This document shows, piece by piece, positions 52,310 to 61,910 of a stretch of DNA of 64,000 nt. This stretch comes from PSRI01 sp041484195. GTDB lineage: Bacteria > Bacteroidota > Bacteroidia > Chitinophagales > Chitinophagaceae. A program made the position numbers and the translations under genes. Location: positions 6,839-70,838 of the forward strand of contig JBGPHC010000023.1 of assembly GCA_041484195.1 (NCBI GenBank), read 5' to 3'. Each line of letters opens with the position of its first letter. Within the stretch, counting starts at the first letter, position 1. Below the pieces are notes generated by a model. It was not told the origin of the DNA and did no database searches. It saw only the letters and a program-made list of their open reading frames with translations.

Positions 52310-52504
52310 TTATTGTGGCAGTAATCCAAACGGCTTCAGTAGTGATAGAAGTAGTGCTAATTTTCCGGAAATAGCACCTATCTGTGCTGCAAATCTTGTA
52401 AGTTTATAGCTTTTATAAACTTGTTTCGCGTTTGCTAAATCAACTTTGCTTTTCTGGAAATCAAGTTGATCTTTGCTTTTCACGCTTTCTGCGTTCCGAT
52501 TCAT
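52310..52504 (-). CDS. Small unknown protein (64 residues)
   Basis: The ORF encodes MNRNAESVKSKDQLDFQKSK..., a polar helical half followed by a hydrophobic C-terminal half (FAAQIGAISGKLALLLSLLKPFGLLPQ) that could insert into the membrane. No family is recognised. It lies 33 bp after the next upstream minus-strand ORF. A chance ORF cannot be excluded. Confidence 0.4.
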   Translation of the reverse strand: MNRNAESVKSKDQLDFQKSKVDLANAKQVYKSYKLTRFAAQIGAISGKLALLLSLLKPFGLLPQ

Positions 52505-52537
52505 TCCGAAATGTCTCTTTTCCCGCTTCCGTTAATA

Positions 52538-52729
52538 CTAGTACAGGACGTTTTCAAAGTATTGCTCGATAAGTTTTGTATGCTTAAGCCTTTCTATCGC
52601 ATCCTGGATTTCAAAATCGGTCGAGTCTATTGAAACAGCTCCCACAAAATCCCGATGATATAGGGATATAGGAATATTGGATCCATGATTATTAATTAAA
52701 GCCAGCATGCGATAGGTGAGATCGTCCAT
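52538..52729 (-). CDS. Small unknown soluble protein (63 residues)
   Basis: MDDLTYRMLALINNHGSNI followed by PISLYHRDFVGAVSIDSTDFEIQDAIERLKHTKLIEQYFENVLY looks like a compact winged-helix-sized domain: helix, strand, helix, with DFEIQDAIERLKHTKLI resembling a recognition helix. It may be a small DNA-binding protein, but this is a guess from pattern alone. It is the first of the minus-strand genes in the island. Confidence 0.45.
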   Translation of the reverse strand: MDDLTYRMLALINNHGSNIPISLYHRDFVGAVSIDSTDFEIQDAIERLKHTKLIEQYFENVLY

Positions 52730-52972
52730 TTCTCAAAATATCAACTTCGCATGTATTCAAAAGAAAGGGTGTTTTTTTCTTTTTAAATCCCGTGTACTAT
52801 TTAACATAATGTAAAGTAAGATAGGGGTATTTAAAAAATTATACCGAGTAGGCGAGGAGTATTTGAATGCCAGCAGATTGAAGAACTGATTTGTATAGCA
52901 GTAATAGTTATTTATCTTTAATAAAATAGATGACTCTAATTTTTTTTTCAAATTTGATAAATATTAAAAAAT

Positions 52973-53371
52973 ATGTTCTCTCACTTTTATCCCAAACTCA
53001 CCAAAGCATTGAAAGAAATGTTTTCCACCAATGAACAGATTCATCAGCTAGATGAAGCAGACCTATACACAATACAAAATGCAATGCCCCAAAAATTAAC
53101 AGAACTAAAAGAAGAGATACAGAGATATGCCGCCAACAACCCTAAAACTGAGAAAGGCGAGTATTTAAGCCTCAACTTGAGCTTTCCCAATCTCATGTTA
53201 GATTCATTACTTAATCAGTGTAAAGAAGCCCAAGAAAATCATTTATCAGATCAAAAGTTCCTTATTTGCACGGTTAGACTATGCAAAAAATATTCTAAAA
53301 CCGTTATCAACCACTTGAAAGGACAACACACATCTTACAAATACTTATACATTATAAAGCCATTGAAATAA
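52973..53371 (+). CDS. Unknown alpha-helical protein (132 residues)
   Basis: The protein starts MFSHFYPKLTKALKEMFSTNEQIHQLDEADLYTIQNAMPQ and is mostly amphipathic helices with Lys, Glu and Leu, ending in QHTSYKYLYIIKPLK. There is no signal peptide or membrane segment. No family is recognised. It is the only plus-strand gene of its size in the island and is followed by repeat DNA. Base composition is AT-rich like its neighbours. Confidence 0.5.
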   Translation: MFSHFYPKLTKALKEMFSTNEQIHQLDEADLYTIQNAMPQKLTELKEEIQRYAANNPKTEKGEYLSLNLSFPNLMLDSLLNQCKEAQENHLSDQKFLICTVRLCKKYSKTVINHLKGQHTSYKYLYIIKPLK

Positions 53372-53576
53372 AACCAGCTTTAATTAATTACTAACAATTT
53401 CAAACCTCCCCTAAAAAAGTATGAAATCTTGCACTATGGATAAATCCAATAATACACGAAAAAATTGAACTTTAATTTGAATGGCGTTTCTATTTGGTTA
53501 AGCTTAAAAAAAGAGCCGCATAGAAATGTGGCCGCTAATCGAATAAAAGCTGGGGCAAGTGTTGCCAACGTTACGA

Positions 53577-53850
53577 GAGAAATGGCTTCACGAGTAAAAT
53601 GTTGTTGACCTTGGCCGCCACTTATGTCGATTCAAAATACGAGAGTTAATTTTCCACTGACCTTTTCGCATTGATGGAATTTATCTAAGCTGTGCAAGAA
53701 AGACATGCAGCGTTTACTGAAAAGCTGAAAAACGCCAAGCATGAAATGAGCTTTCTCCTTTTAAATAATTTATATCTTTAATGGCACGAGTAGGCCAGAC
53801 TAATATTCATCTATTAAAATAGCAATTTTCATTCTGGCACATGCGCAAGG
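53577..53850 (+). repeat. R2 repeat, copy d
   Basis: This 274-bp copy aligns with copy b at about three bases in four. It ends GGCCAGACTAATATTCAT, TAGCAATTTTCATTCTGGCACATGCGC and then passes into the joining sequence and the R1 array. Confidence 0.75.
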
Positions 53851-53879
53851 TTTGAATGAGAAAGTAGTCATAATTTATG

Positions 53880-54248
53880 AGGGAAGTAACGCTGAGCCCG
53901 CCAGGAACCGCAATGGCCGCAGGGAATACAGGAAATTGCGCCCCTTGCGAAATCTTCGCGGGCTTCGCGATACAAAAAAAATATCTACGCACCGAAGGTG
54001 AGGGAAGTAACGCAACGAACGCCAGGAACCGCAAGGAGCACAGGGAATACCGAAAATTGCGCCCCTTGCGAAATCTTCGCGGGCTTCGCGATACAAAAAA
54101 TAACAACGAGGGAAGTAACGCAAGGAACGCCATGAACCGCAATGGCCGCAGTGGATACAGGAAATTGCGCCCCTTGCGAAATCTTCGCGGGCTTCGCGAT
54201 ACAAAAAATAACTGCGGATCGCAAGAGCCGGCAAGATGTGAATCTGCC
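53880..54248 (+). repeat. Three tandem R1 repeats
   Basis: Units start at 53880, 54001 and 54109 with AGGGAAGTAACGC and are 108-140 bp long. Each has ACCGCAA, TTGCGCCCCTTGCGAAATC, then the palindromic TTCGCGGGCTTCGCGATAC and an A-rich tail. The first unit carries the GCTGAGCCCGC variant shared with 49586. Frames are open on both strands across the array, which reflects the high GC and period, not a gene. Confidence 0.85.
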
Positions 54249-54407
54249 TGGGCGCTGGTGGGGGATTACAGATGCTCCGGCAGTGATACTTTTAAATTCA
54301 AGCACTCAGGGTTAAACCTTCTTTTCGTCTATTTAACATAATGATAATTATAAGACAAATATTCAAATTCTCATAGAGAGAGGCGACCGCATAAATCCCG
54401 ACCGCCA

Positions 54408-55472
54408 TCAATTGTAAAACGGCACATGCCCATCCAAAAAACTCTGCACCGCATTGTTCCAGTCATCGAGCAAGGTGCCGCGGCTGCTGTTGAGTTCCTG
54501 CTGGGTCTTGTTGAAGACTTTGCCCGCCGAGTTTAATTCATTCACCATCTTATTGTATTTGTCCACTTCATCCTTGGTCTTTTGAGCGGAGGATTTTTTC
54601 TCAAATTCCTTCTTGATCTGCTGGAAGCTTTCATCCTTCATATAGTAATCCACCACGTCTGATATCCGGTCGCTGGATTCTTTATTGTAGAATTGAAGCA
54701 ATTTCCTGCAGGCATTGATCAGCGAACGATCATTTTCGAACGCGGAGGTCGTATCCAGGGCGGCCAATCCGTCTTTTGAGAAACCCAGGAGTGCATTCCT
54801 GTTTTGTTCGATATTGTTGATATTTCTGGTATTCACGGCATCGGTGAGATAGATATCCTGCTTATAACTCTTGAAAAATATCAGGTATAGGGTATTATAA
54901 TAGCCATTCACCCTGGATGCTTCTTCCATTTTTTGGGAGAATTCGTCTTTCTGGTCAATCACGGTCACATTGTGCTTTTTCGCGAAATCCATTGCGGTAG
55001 AGTCCTTACGGGTTCCGGCTTCATTCAATTTTTCCTCAGCCTTATCCTGCGCCATCAGGTAGGCTTCCATATTATCATAACTCTGCTCCGCGATCTCTTC
55101 CATGTTCACCAGCTTGCCATAGTCCTCGTTCAGCACCCGGTATAATATTTCAAGATATTTCACGGAAGCCTCTTTCAGGGTCTTGTCTCCTTCAAAAACC
55201 GGCATCGCGCTCACCTTATTCCGGGTATCCCAGCATGCGTCCAGAAGCCTGGTTCTACGGGACTCAGACTTTCTTACACTCTTGTCGTGAGCCACGGAAC
55301 TCAAATAGCTGAGATATTTTTGCGCCACGTCGTTTTCCGCCTTGCTGATATAGGTCATGTATTCCCCCGGATTCTTGAAATCCTGGGCCGTTGAAGCCGG
55401 CAGGTTTAAGAAGGTGCAACTGATAAAAAATAGAAGGAAAATGCAAATGGACGGCAAGGGTATTTTTTTCAT
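54408..55472 (-). CDS. Secreted alpha-helical protein, LIC11966-like surface protein
   Basis: This 354-residue protein has an N-terminal signal (MKKIPLPSICIFLLFFISCTFLNLPASTAQ); Cys 19 could be a lipoprotein site, although the hydrophobic core continues after it. The rest is helical and charged: YISKAENDVAQKYLSYLSSVAHDKSVRKSESRRTRLLDACWDTRNKVSAMPVFEGDKTLKEASVKYLEILYRVLNEDYGKLVNMEEIAEQSYDNMEAYL. It resembles the LIC11966 family of surface proteins known from Leptospira and Bacteroidota; this assignment is from memory of the pattern. It lies 20 bp downstream of the protease gene, so they form an operon. Confidence 0.65.
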   Translation of the reverse strand: MKKIPLPSICIFLLFFISCTFLNLPASTAQDFKNPGEYMTYISKAENDVAQKYLSYLSSVAHDKSVRKSESRRTRLLDACWDTRNKVSAMPVFEGDKTLKEASVKYLEILYRVLNEDYGKLVNMEEIAEQSYDNMEAYLMAQDKAEEKLNEAGTRKDSTAMDFAKKHNVTVIDQKDEFSQKMEEASRVNGYYNTLYLIFFKSYKQDIYLTDAVNTRNINNIEQNRNALLGFSKDGLAALDTTSAFENDRSLINACRKLLQFYNKESSDRISDVVDYYMKDESFQQIKKEFEKKSSAQKTKDEVDKYNKMVNELNSAGKVFNKTQQELNSSRGTLLDDWNNAVQSFLDGHVPFYN

Positions 55473-55492
55473 TCTGACAAGGTTTAGATCAA

Positions 55493-57583
55493 TTAACGTG
55501 TTTTTACATTCAGCATGTCGGAGAGAACATGGAATGCTTCATCAAGATAAACATCTTCATTCAAATTTTTCAGCCATACCACATTCACGGCCGTTCTTTC
55601 CGCGCTGGCCTGCAGACGCTCTTTGTCGAACCCATTATTATTGGTGGCATAGTCCTTTCCCGCTGCGGCAAGCCTGATATCCGTCTGGGCATAATGACTG
55701 CTGCGTTCCTGGTACTGTTTTTCGAATCCATCCATCCGGAGATTGAATCTCCTGCTATTGAGATCTTTCCGCAGCCAATCCCTGAGCTGCACTAGTCTCT
55801 TGAAATCTGCGCTCTCATTCACCCTTTTTTGCGCCTGCTCGTTTAAAATGGCCGTGGGCAATGGCGCGAGAATGGGATAATGTATTTTTTCGGTGGTATC
55901 GGGCAATAAGGCGGTCCTGTTGTCTGATTCCCTCACTTTGAAAACATCATATATATCCGGCAGTGGTATATCGGGTTTGACTCCCGAAAACTGAACCGTT
56001 CGCCCATTCACCCGGTAGAATTTCCGCACCGTCACTTTAATGAAACCGTATTCAGGTTCCTTTTGATTGGCGGCAGATGGATTGGATGAGGTGTCCACCG
56101 GGAGTATCACCTGCGCTGTTCCCTTACCGTAAGTAGTGCTTCCCACTACCAGCGCTCTCTGATAGTCCTGTAACACTGATGCCAGCAATTCGGAAGCCGA
56201 GGCACTCATGCTGTTTACCATCAATATCAATGGCCCATCATAAATACTGCCCCGGTTCATATCCTTGATAACTGCCCTCTTTCCTGTGCGGTCTTTAACC
56301 ATCACCAGCGGGCCCTCGTTAATGAAAATTCCTGCCATATCCAAGGCCTCTTTCAGCGAGCCACCGCCATTGAAGCGAAGGTCCAGGACCAACCCTTCAA
56401 TATTTTCTCTTTTCAATTTAACCACTTCCTTGGCCACATCATTGGCGCAACTTGACCCGAGTTCGGATTCTTCTCTCGAATAAAAGCCGGGCAGAGAAAT
56501 ATACCCGATCTTCCTATCGCCTTTCAATACAAAACTCTTCACGAAATTTTCATCGTCCTTCACTTCCTCTTTCATGAGCCGGACGGTCTTCATGACCCCA
56601 TTCACTTGTCTAACGGTAAGGTTCATGCGCGTATCGTTGGTTCCTTCCAGCACCTTGTTAGCGTCATCTATGTCCATGCCCGATAGGTCAATGGCCGCCT
56701 TGCCTTCCGGCGCTATCTGGAGCAGCACGTCTCCCCTATGCAATTCCCCTCCTTTCCACGCGGGACCGCCGGGCACCAACTGACTTATCACGATCTCTCC
56801 TTTTTCATTTTCATCGAGGCGTATGCCCACCGATAATTCTACTCCGTTCAATTCCTCCTCGAATTCCTGCTTTGCCTTCAGGGGCATATATTCGGAATGC
56901 GGATCAAAACGGGTGGCAATGGCATTGCAATAGACCGTGCCTACATAATTTTCAAAGCCATCCTCGTTCTGGCTGATGCGACGCAGGGCTGTGGTTTCCT
57001 TCAATAAGACTCTCTTCCTGGCTTCCGGCTCCATATCCAAATTGTTTTTCCCGCTCTCCTTCGTGCTGGCCTGATCCCGGAGCCCGAATAAGGTTACAAG
57101 GGTTCTGTACTTTAGCCATTTGGTCCAGTTGGAGGCGAATTGCTTTTCATCGGCGGCATAATCCAGGCTGTCTCTCGAAACCAAAATGGATTCATCGATA
57201 CTGAAATCAAATGGCTTTCGCATGACGGATTGCACAAGACTGTCGGCCATTGCGAGCCGGTTCCTGTAAATGCCGGTCAATATTATTGAGAATTTTGTGG
57301 GCTTGCCATTCATGTCTTCGTCGAGCCGCTCGCGGTATAAGCTCAGCGAACTGATATCCTGTTTTAGGAAAAGCATCTTATCGGGATCGAGCCTGGCCAG
57401 CACTTCGTCAAATATTTCAGAGGATAATTTATCATCAATGACCCTTGGACCATAATGATTCAATTCCAGGAAACGGGTCAGCGTGAAGACCTGCCTGCCA
57501 AAATGTTCTGCGGAAAAATTTTGTCCCGATGCCCCGGAGGCAATGATCAACAGCGTGTATAGCAGGAGCCGGTAAGCTTTCAT
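55493..57583 (-). CDS. prc: Carboxy-terminal (tail-specific) processing protease
   Basis: This 696-residue periplasmic serine protease cleaves proteins at their C-termini. It has a signal peptide (MKAYRLLLYTLLIIASGASG), an N-terminal Prc domain (LDPDKMLFLKQDISSL), a PDZ domain (about 225-310, GVELSVGIRLDENEKGEIVISQLVPGGPAWKGGELHRGDVLLQI) and the S41 core with VLDLRFNGGGSLKEALDMAG, catalytic Ser in VNSMSASASELLAS and Lys in STTYGKGTAQ. The DUF3340 C-terminal region follows. I start at MKAYRLLL; the 26 upstream codons show no homology. It is followed by the surface-protein gene. Confidence 0.93.
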   Translation of the reverse strand: MKAYRLLLYTLLIIASGASGQNFSAEHFGRQVFTLTRFLELNHYGPRVIDDKLSSEIFDEVLARLDPDKMLFLKQDISSLSLYRERLDEDMNGKPTKFSIILTGIYRNRLAMADSLVQSVMRKPFDFSIDESILVSRDSLDYAADEKQFASNWTKWLKYRTLVTLFGLRDQASTKESGKNNLDMEPEARKRVLLKETTALRRISQNEDGFENYVGTVYCNAIATRFDPHSEYMPLKAKQEFEEELNGVELSVGIRLDENEKGEIVISQLVPGGPAWKGGELHRGDVLLQIAPEGKAAIDLSGMDIDDANKVLEGTNDTRMNLTVRQVNGVMKTVRLMKEEVKDDENFVKSFVLKGDRKIGYISLPGFYSREESELGSSCANDVAKEVVKLKRENIEGLVLDLRFNGGGSLKEALDMAGIFINEGPLVMVKDRTGKRAVIKDMNRGSIYDGPLILMVNSMSASASELLASVLQDYQRALVVGSTTYGKGTAQVILPVDTSSNPSAANQKEPEYGFIKVTVRKFYRVNGRTVQFSGVKPDIPLPDIYDVFKVRESDNRTALLPDTTEKIHYPILAPLPTAILNEQAQKRVNESADFKRLVQLRDWLRKDLNSRRFNLRMDGFEKQYQERSSHYAQTDIRLAAAGKDYATNNNGFDKERLQASAERTAVNVVWLKNLNEDVYLDEAFHVLSDMLNVKTR

Positions 57584-57799
57584 AACAGAAGGGATGGCAA
57601 TTTTCAATTGCTTAAACAAATTATCAAATTCAATCAGACTAACCAAACAAAGAACCGGCAATAATCCGTCCTTTTGGTTTCTATCTCAAACGAATTTTTT
57701 TGGGAAAGCGTGTGAGTCATTGCCGGAAAGCAGGGAGATTTTCATTAATTTCATGATCACGGTTTTCCGATTCATTCAAACCTTAAATGATTAGATTAT

Positions 57800-59122
57800 A
57801 TGAAGACTTCCCGCCGCAGATTCATTTCCCATAGTTCCAAGGCTATTTTGGCAAGCAGCCTCGCCGGTGTTTTGCCAAATACTCTATTGGCATCCGGAAA
57901 AATAGCTGCATCAGATAAGATCGTTGTAGGACTGATCGGCGCCCGGAATATGGGATTTGGAGACCTTGAAAATGCCATCAAACAACCTGGTGTTGAATGT
58001 GCGGCAATCTGCGACGTGGATGATGCCATTCTCAGCCAACGTATTTCGGAAGTGGCCAAGAAGCAGGGAAAGGCACCGGTGGGATATAAAGATTATAGAA
58101 AATTACTGGAGAACAAGGATATCGACGCCGTGATCATCGGCACGCCGGATCATTGGCATTGCCTCCAAACAATCCATGCCTGTGAAGCGGGTAAGGATGT
58201 TTATGTGGAGAAACCGCTTGCCAACAGCATCGGTGAATGCGACCTGATGGTGAAGGCGGTAAGAAAAAACCGGCGCGTGGTGCAGGTGGGCCAACAGCAA
58301 CGCTCAGGCGACCATTGGAAACAGGCCATGGATTTTATAAAGGCAGGAAATATTGGCGATTTGCGAAAAGTGCTGGTATGGGGCAATTTCGGCTATGGCA
58401 TTGGCCAAACCAAGGCACCCGATGAACCCGTTCCCGCCGGAGTGGATTTTGATATGTGGCTGGGACCGGCGCCGCAACGGAGTTTCAACAAGACCCGTTT
58501 TCATGGATCCTGGCGTATGTTCTGGGACTATGGCGGCGGCCTGATCACCGATTGGGGCGTTCACCTGCTCGATATGGCTCTCTGGGCAAAGGATATCACC
58601 ACACCCCCGCTTGCGGTCAGCGCCTCCGGTGGAAATTTTTCTTTTGCCGATCACGCGCATGAGACATTTGATACCATGAGCGTGCATTACCAGATGAAAG
58701 ATTTTGTGATTAGTTGGGAACATGTGGCCTGCACTGAAAACGGACCCTATAACCGGACTTATGGCCTGGCATTTATTGGGAATAATGCCACCCTGGTGAT
58801 TGATCGTGATGGTTGGGATCTCTTTCCGGAAATGTCGAATGGCAAAGCCAAGGTCGCAGCCATGCCGCATCAGCCCGGCCATGATAACCACGAAGAACAC
58901 ATGAAGAACTTTCTCGATTGTATCAGGAGCCGCAAGGATCCCAATTGCACCATTGAAAATGGCAGGCTGGTTGCTCTCTATGCGCATTCGGGGAATATAG
59001 CACTGAAGACCGGGTCAGGATTGGTCTGGAACGAACAGTCTGGCAATTTTGGAAATAATACTGCGGCCAATGGTTTGATCTTACCCACATACAGGAAGCC
59101 CTGGACCCTGCCTAAATTATGA
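57800..59122 (+). CDS. Secreted Gfo/Idh/MocA-family oxidoreductase
   Basis: This 440-residue protein begins with a twin-arginine signal (TSRRRFISHSSKAILASSLAG), so it would be exported folded with its cofactor. The Rossmann domain has VVGLIGARNMGFGDLENAI, AICDVDDAI and VIIGTPDHWHCLQTIHACEAGKDVYVEKPLANS with the catalytic Lys in EKPL. The C-terminal beta domain includes WDYGGGLITDWGVHLLDMALWA. The family oxidises or epimerises sugars with NAD(P); the substrate here is unknown. It stands beside the protease gene in divergent orientation. Confidence 0.9.
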   Translation: MKTSRRRFISHSSKAILASSLAGVLPNTLLASGKIAASDKIVVGLIGARNMGFGDLENAIKQPGVECAAICDVDDAILSQRISEVAKKQGKAPVGYKDYRKLLENKDIDAVIIGTPDHWHCLQTIHACEAGKDVYVEKPLANSIGECDLMVKAVRKNRRVVQVGQQQRSGDHWKQAMDFIKAGNIGDLRKVLVWGNFGYGIGQTKAPDEPVPAGVDFDMWLGPAPQRSFNKTRFHGSWRMFWDYGGGLITDWGVHLLDMALWAKDITTPPLAVSASGGNFSFADHAHETFDTMSVHYQMKDFVISWEHVACTENGPYNRTYGLAFIGNNATLVIDRDGWDLFPEMSNGKAKVAAMPHQPGHDNHEEHMKNFLDCIRSRKDPNCTIENGRLVALYAHSGNIALKTGSGLVWNEQSGNFGNNTAANGLILPTYRKPWTLPKL

Positions 59123-59149
59123 GTGAGGACAGATCTGATCTAAGCCATT

Positions 59150-60979
59150 TTATTCAGTGCCCCATTCCAATTGAAGCCTGTTGAGATTTCTGTAGAGACC
59201 CTCGTCGAGTGCCAGCAATTGCTGGTGTGTTCCCGTTTCTATCACGGTTCCCTTGTCAAGCACGATGATCTTGTCGGCCTTTCGTATAGTGGAAAGCCTG
59301 TGCGCGATGATAAATGAAGTACGATTCTTCATCAGATTCTCCAATGCATCCTGAACCAGGGATTCGGAAGCGGCGTCGAGTGAACTGGTGGCTTCGTCCA
59401 GGATTAGTATAACAGGATCTTTGAGGATGGCGCGGGCGATGGCGATCCTTTGCCGTTGACCACCCGAAAGTTTGATACCCCTCTCTCCCACCACGGTTTC
59501 ATAGGCTTCCGGAAAGCCGCTGATGAATTCATGAGCGTTTGCCTGCCTGGCGGCCTCCTCGATCTCCTGCATGGTGGCTGACGGTTTGCCATAAGCGATG
59601 TTCTCGCGGATGGTTCCCCCAAACAACAGGACGTCCTGGGGTACCAGCGCCATTTGCTTTCTCAGTTGGGAAAGGGGAATTTCCGAAGCTTTTCTCCCAT
59701 CATATAATAATTCACCTTCATCCGGGTCATAAAAACGAAGTAACAGGGATGCAAGAGTTGATTTTCCAGCGCCACTGGGTCCCACCAGCGCGACCTGTTC
59801 CCCTGGTTCAGCCTTGATGGAAACATCCCGAAGCACTTTGATCTCTTTCCGTGATGGATAGGCGAAGGCGATATGCCGGAGTTCAACGCTTCCGCGAAGA
59901 CGGTAAGCTTCCTGCACCGGCTTGTCCTCGGTGGTCACAGATTCTTTTTCTTCCTTCAGCAGTTCCCTTACACGCTGAGTGGCTCCCAATGTTTTTTGCA
60001 ATTGACTATAGAGATCCGCGAATCCGGCCATGCTTCCTCCCACAAAAGTTGTATAAATTACAAATGCGGTCAGGTCTCCAAATGATAGCTGCCCTCTTTG
60101 CATCAGCCCTACCCCATTCCATACCACCAGGATGATGGAACCAAAAAGGCTGAAGACCATAAAGGATACAAAGAGTCCACGCACCTTCCCATTTCGCACG
60201 GCCAATTGAACAACCTGCCTGAGACTCTTTGTGTAGCGGCCAATCTCAAACCACTCATTTGAAAATGCCTTTACATTGCTAATGCCCTGCAGTGTTTCCT
60301 GAACGATGGTATTGGAATCTGCAAGTTGATCCTGCGACTGGCGCGCCAGCTTAAGAATCTTCTTCCCAAACAGAACAGCTATTACAACGATGGCGGGAAT
60401 GATGGATAACATGAGCAGCGTGAGTTTCGGAGAGATATATAAGATCAACCCGATGCCAATGATAAGTGTAAGTACACCTCGCAGTATCTCCGCCAGCATG
60501 GAGGTGAGGGCATCCTGGATCTGGGAAAGATCCGCGCTGATACGGCTCGATAATTCCCCAACCCTTCTCTGCGCGAAAAATTCCATGGGTAATTGGATCA
60601 GTCGTTGGTACACATCCCTGCGCAGGTCAGCCAACGCATGTTCTCCCGTATAGGTGAAGAGATAAACCCTCAGGTAGGAGAAAATGATCTGCACTAAAAG
60701 GATGCCTGCCATCCATAAAGCGATGGTGCCCGGATTTATAGCAGTAAGTCCCTTGCTAAGTGCATTGGCGCTATCAATTAATTTTTTCAGTAAATAAGGA
60801 TAAGATAATGTGGTTCCACTTGAGAGGGCGATAAAACAAAGACCGGCAATAAAATGCCAGCGATAGGGCCTGAGATATTTGAAGATCACCAGGGCCTGCC
60901 TGAAATTCTCACGTGTAATTTTGATCTTTGGAGACTCATCGACACTGTTTCTGCCACCACGAAACCGCTGCTGCGCCAT
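59150..60979 (-). CDS. ABC exporter, fused membrane and ATPase domains (MsbA-like)
   Basis: This 609-residue half-transporter has six membrane segments in about 40-330 (YRWHFIAGLCFIALSSGTTLSYPYLLKKLID, ILLVQIIFSYLRVYLFTYTGEHALADLRRDVYQRLIQLPMEFF) and an ATPase domain with Walker A LVGPSGAGKSTLASLLLRFY (about 398-417), Q-loop ALVPQDVLLFGGTIRENI, signature LSGGQRQRIAIARAI, Walker B ILILDEATSSLD and the switch His in IIAHRLSTI. It works as a dimer exporting lipids, lipid A precursors or drugs. Gene context gives no substrate. Confidence 0.93.
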   Translation of the reverse strand: MAQQRFRGGRNSVDESPKIKITRENFRQALVIFKYLRPYRWHFIAGLCFIALSSGTTLSYPYLLKKLIDSANALSKGLTAINPGTIALWMAGILLVQIIFSYLRVYLFTYTGEHALADLRRDVYQRLIQLPMEFFAQRRVGELSSRISADLSQIQDALTSMLAEILRGVLTLIIGIGLILYISPKLTLLMLSIIPAIVVIAVLFGKKILKLARQSQDQLADSNTIVQETLQGISNVKAFSNEWFEIGRYTKSLRQVVQLAVRNGKVRGLFVSFMVFSLFGSIILVVWNGVGLMQRGQLSFGDLTAFVIYTTFVGGSMAGFADLYSQLQKTLGATQRVRELLKEEKESVTTEDKPVQEAYRLRGSVELRHIAFAYPSRKEIKVLRDVSIKAEPGEQVALVGPSGAGKSTLASLLLRFYDPDEGELLYDGRKASEIPLSQLRKQMALVPQDVLLFGGTIRENIAYGKPSATMQEIEEAARQANAHEFISGFPEAYETVVGERGIKLSGGQRQRIAIARAILKDPVILILDEATSSLDAASESLVQDALENLMKNRTSFIIAHRLSTIRKADKIIVLDKGTVIETGTHQQLLALDEGLYRNLNRLQLEWGTE

Positions 60980-61092
60980 ATCGGGACTTTATGATTTGAA
61001 CGTCAAAAGTAAAACAGTTCTTCGGCTTGCAGTTACCGCAGATCATACATATTGGAAGACGATTATGAGGCCGGATCATTTTGCATCTGGAT

Positions 61093-61656
61093 TCAGCTTC
61101 CGGTCAGGAATGCCTCGTGAATGGGAATCCATGTTGATTTTTCATTCTTCAGCAGGCTGATGGATTCAGCCTGGAAATCGGCTTCGAATTTCCTGTAGCG
61201 AAACTCCGGCCAGGCTTTGTGGAACTGAGAAGGGCTGAGGTCATGAAATGCTACGGTGCAATGAGCATGAAAGCCGAAGCCTGTATTCTTTTCCGGGAAA
61301 TCGAGCCGATTTTTCAGAAATAAAGCGAGTTCCTGCTGGTATTGATCCATTATCGGATTCAATTTGGAATTGATATAAATGACTTTGGACCTTCTGTTAT
61401 CAAAAGATCCAAACCCTGAAAGTCCCACCGGGAAAGCTTTGTGGCTGGATCCAAATTCGCTCAGCGCGGCTTCCATTAATTTTTCTTTTTCCATGTTGCC
61501 TGTAAAAGGAGCTTGAAGGGTGATATGGGGAGGAGCATGCAACGCCCGGCTGCTTCCAAACCTTGAGGCAAATTCTTCCTGGATCGTCTTCACTTCGGCA
61601 GCAATGCCAGCCGGTAAGAGTAAGCCCACAAAATATAATTGGGAGGATAGATGCAA
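61093..61656 (-). CDS. 2'-5' RNA ligase superfamily protein
   Basis: This 187-residue protein carries two HxT/S motifs of the 2H phosphoesterase fold: PPHITLQAPF (about 42-51) and FHAHCTVAFHD (about 129-139). Enzymes of this type cut or join 2'-5' phosphodiester bonds or open cyclic phosphates; the natural substrate in Bacteroidota is unknown. Its start MHLSSQLYFVGLLLP is the normal first strand. It lies upstream of the ABC exporter gene on the same strand, 113 bp away. Confidence 0.9.
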   Translation of the reverse strand: MHLSSQLYFVGLLLPAGIAAEVKTIQEEFASRFGSSRALHAPPHITLQAPFTGNMEKEKLMEAALSEFGSSHKAFPVGLSGFGSFDNRRSKVIYINSKLNPIMDQYQQELALFLKNRLDFPEKNTGFGFHAHCTVAFHDLSPSQFHKAWPEFRYRKFEADFQAESISLLKNEKSTWIPIHEAFLTGS

Positions 61657-61910
61657 GCCTGAATTTTGAGCGAAGGTCTGTTAAATTCTCAAATGAGAAT
61701 GCCTTCAAAAAAATCAGAAGCCTTATTGAGTCCGGGAAATCAACAGGCTTTCGTAATAAAATAGCTACAGAAAACTTAGACGGATGAAATGGCAGACGCG
61801 TCATCACACAATCGTTTGCTCAATTTTACGGGGGCCAACTATGCCACAGCTTTAATAGCTATCTTTAAACAATCATCAAAATATTCATTTTTTAAACAAA
61901 GCAGGTCAAC

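Noticed and set aside
52757..52951. 64-codon minus-strand ORF
   Set aside because: It is low-complexity AT-rich sequence with an odd composition and no start signal; chance is more likely.
53880..54248. Tandem repeats as a CRISPR array
   Set aside because: The units are about 110 bp with no short repeat/unique spacer pattern, and no cas gene is present.
53877..54341. 154-codon ORF across the tandem repeats
   Set aside because: It is built of R1 repeat units, and the opposite strand is open too.
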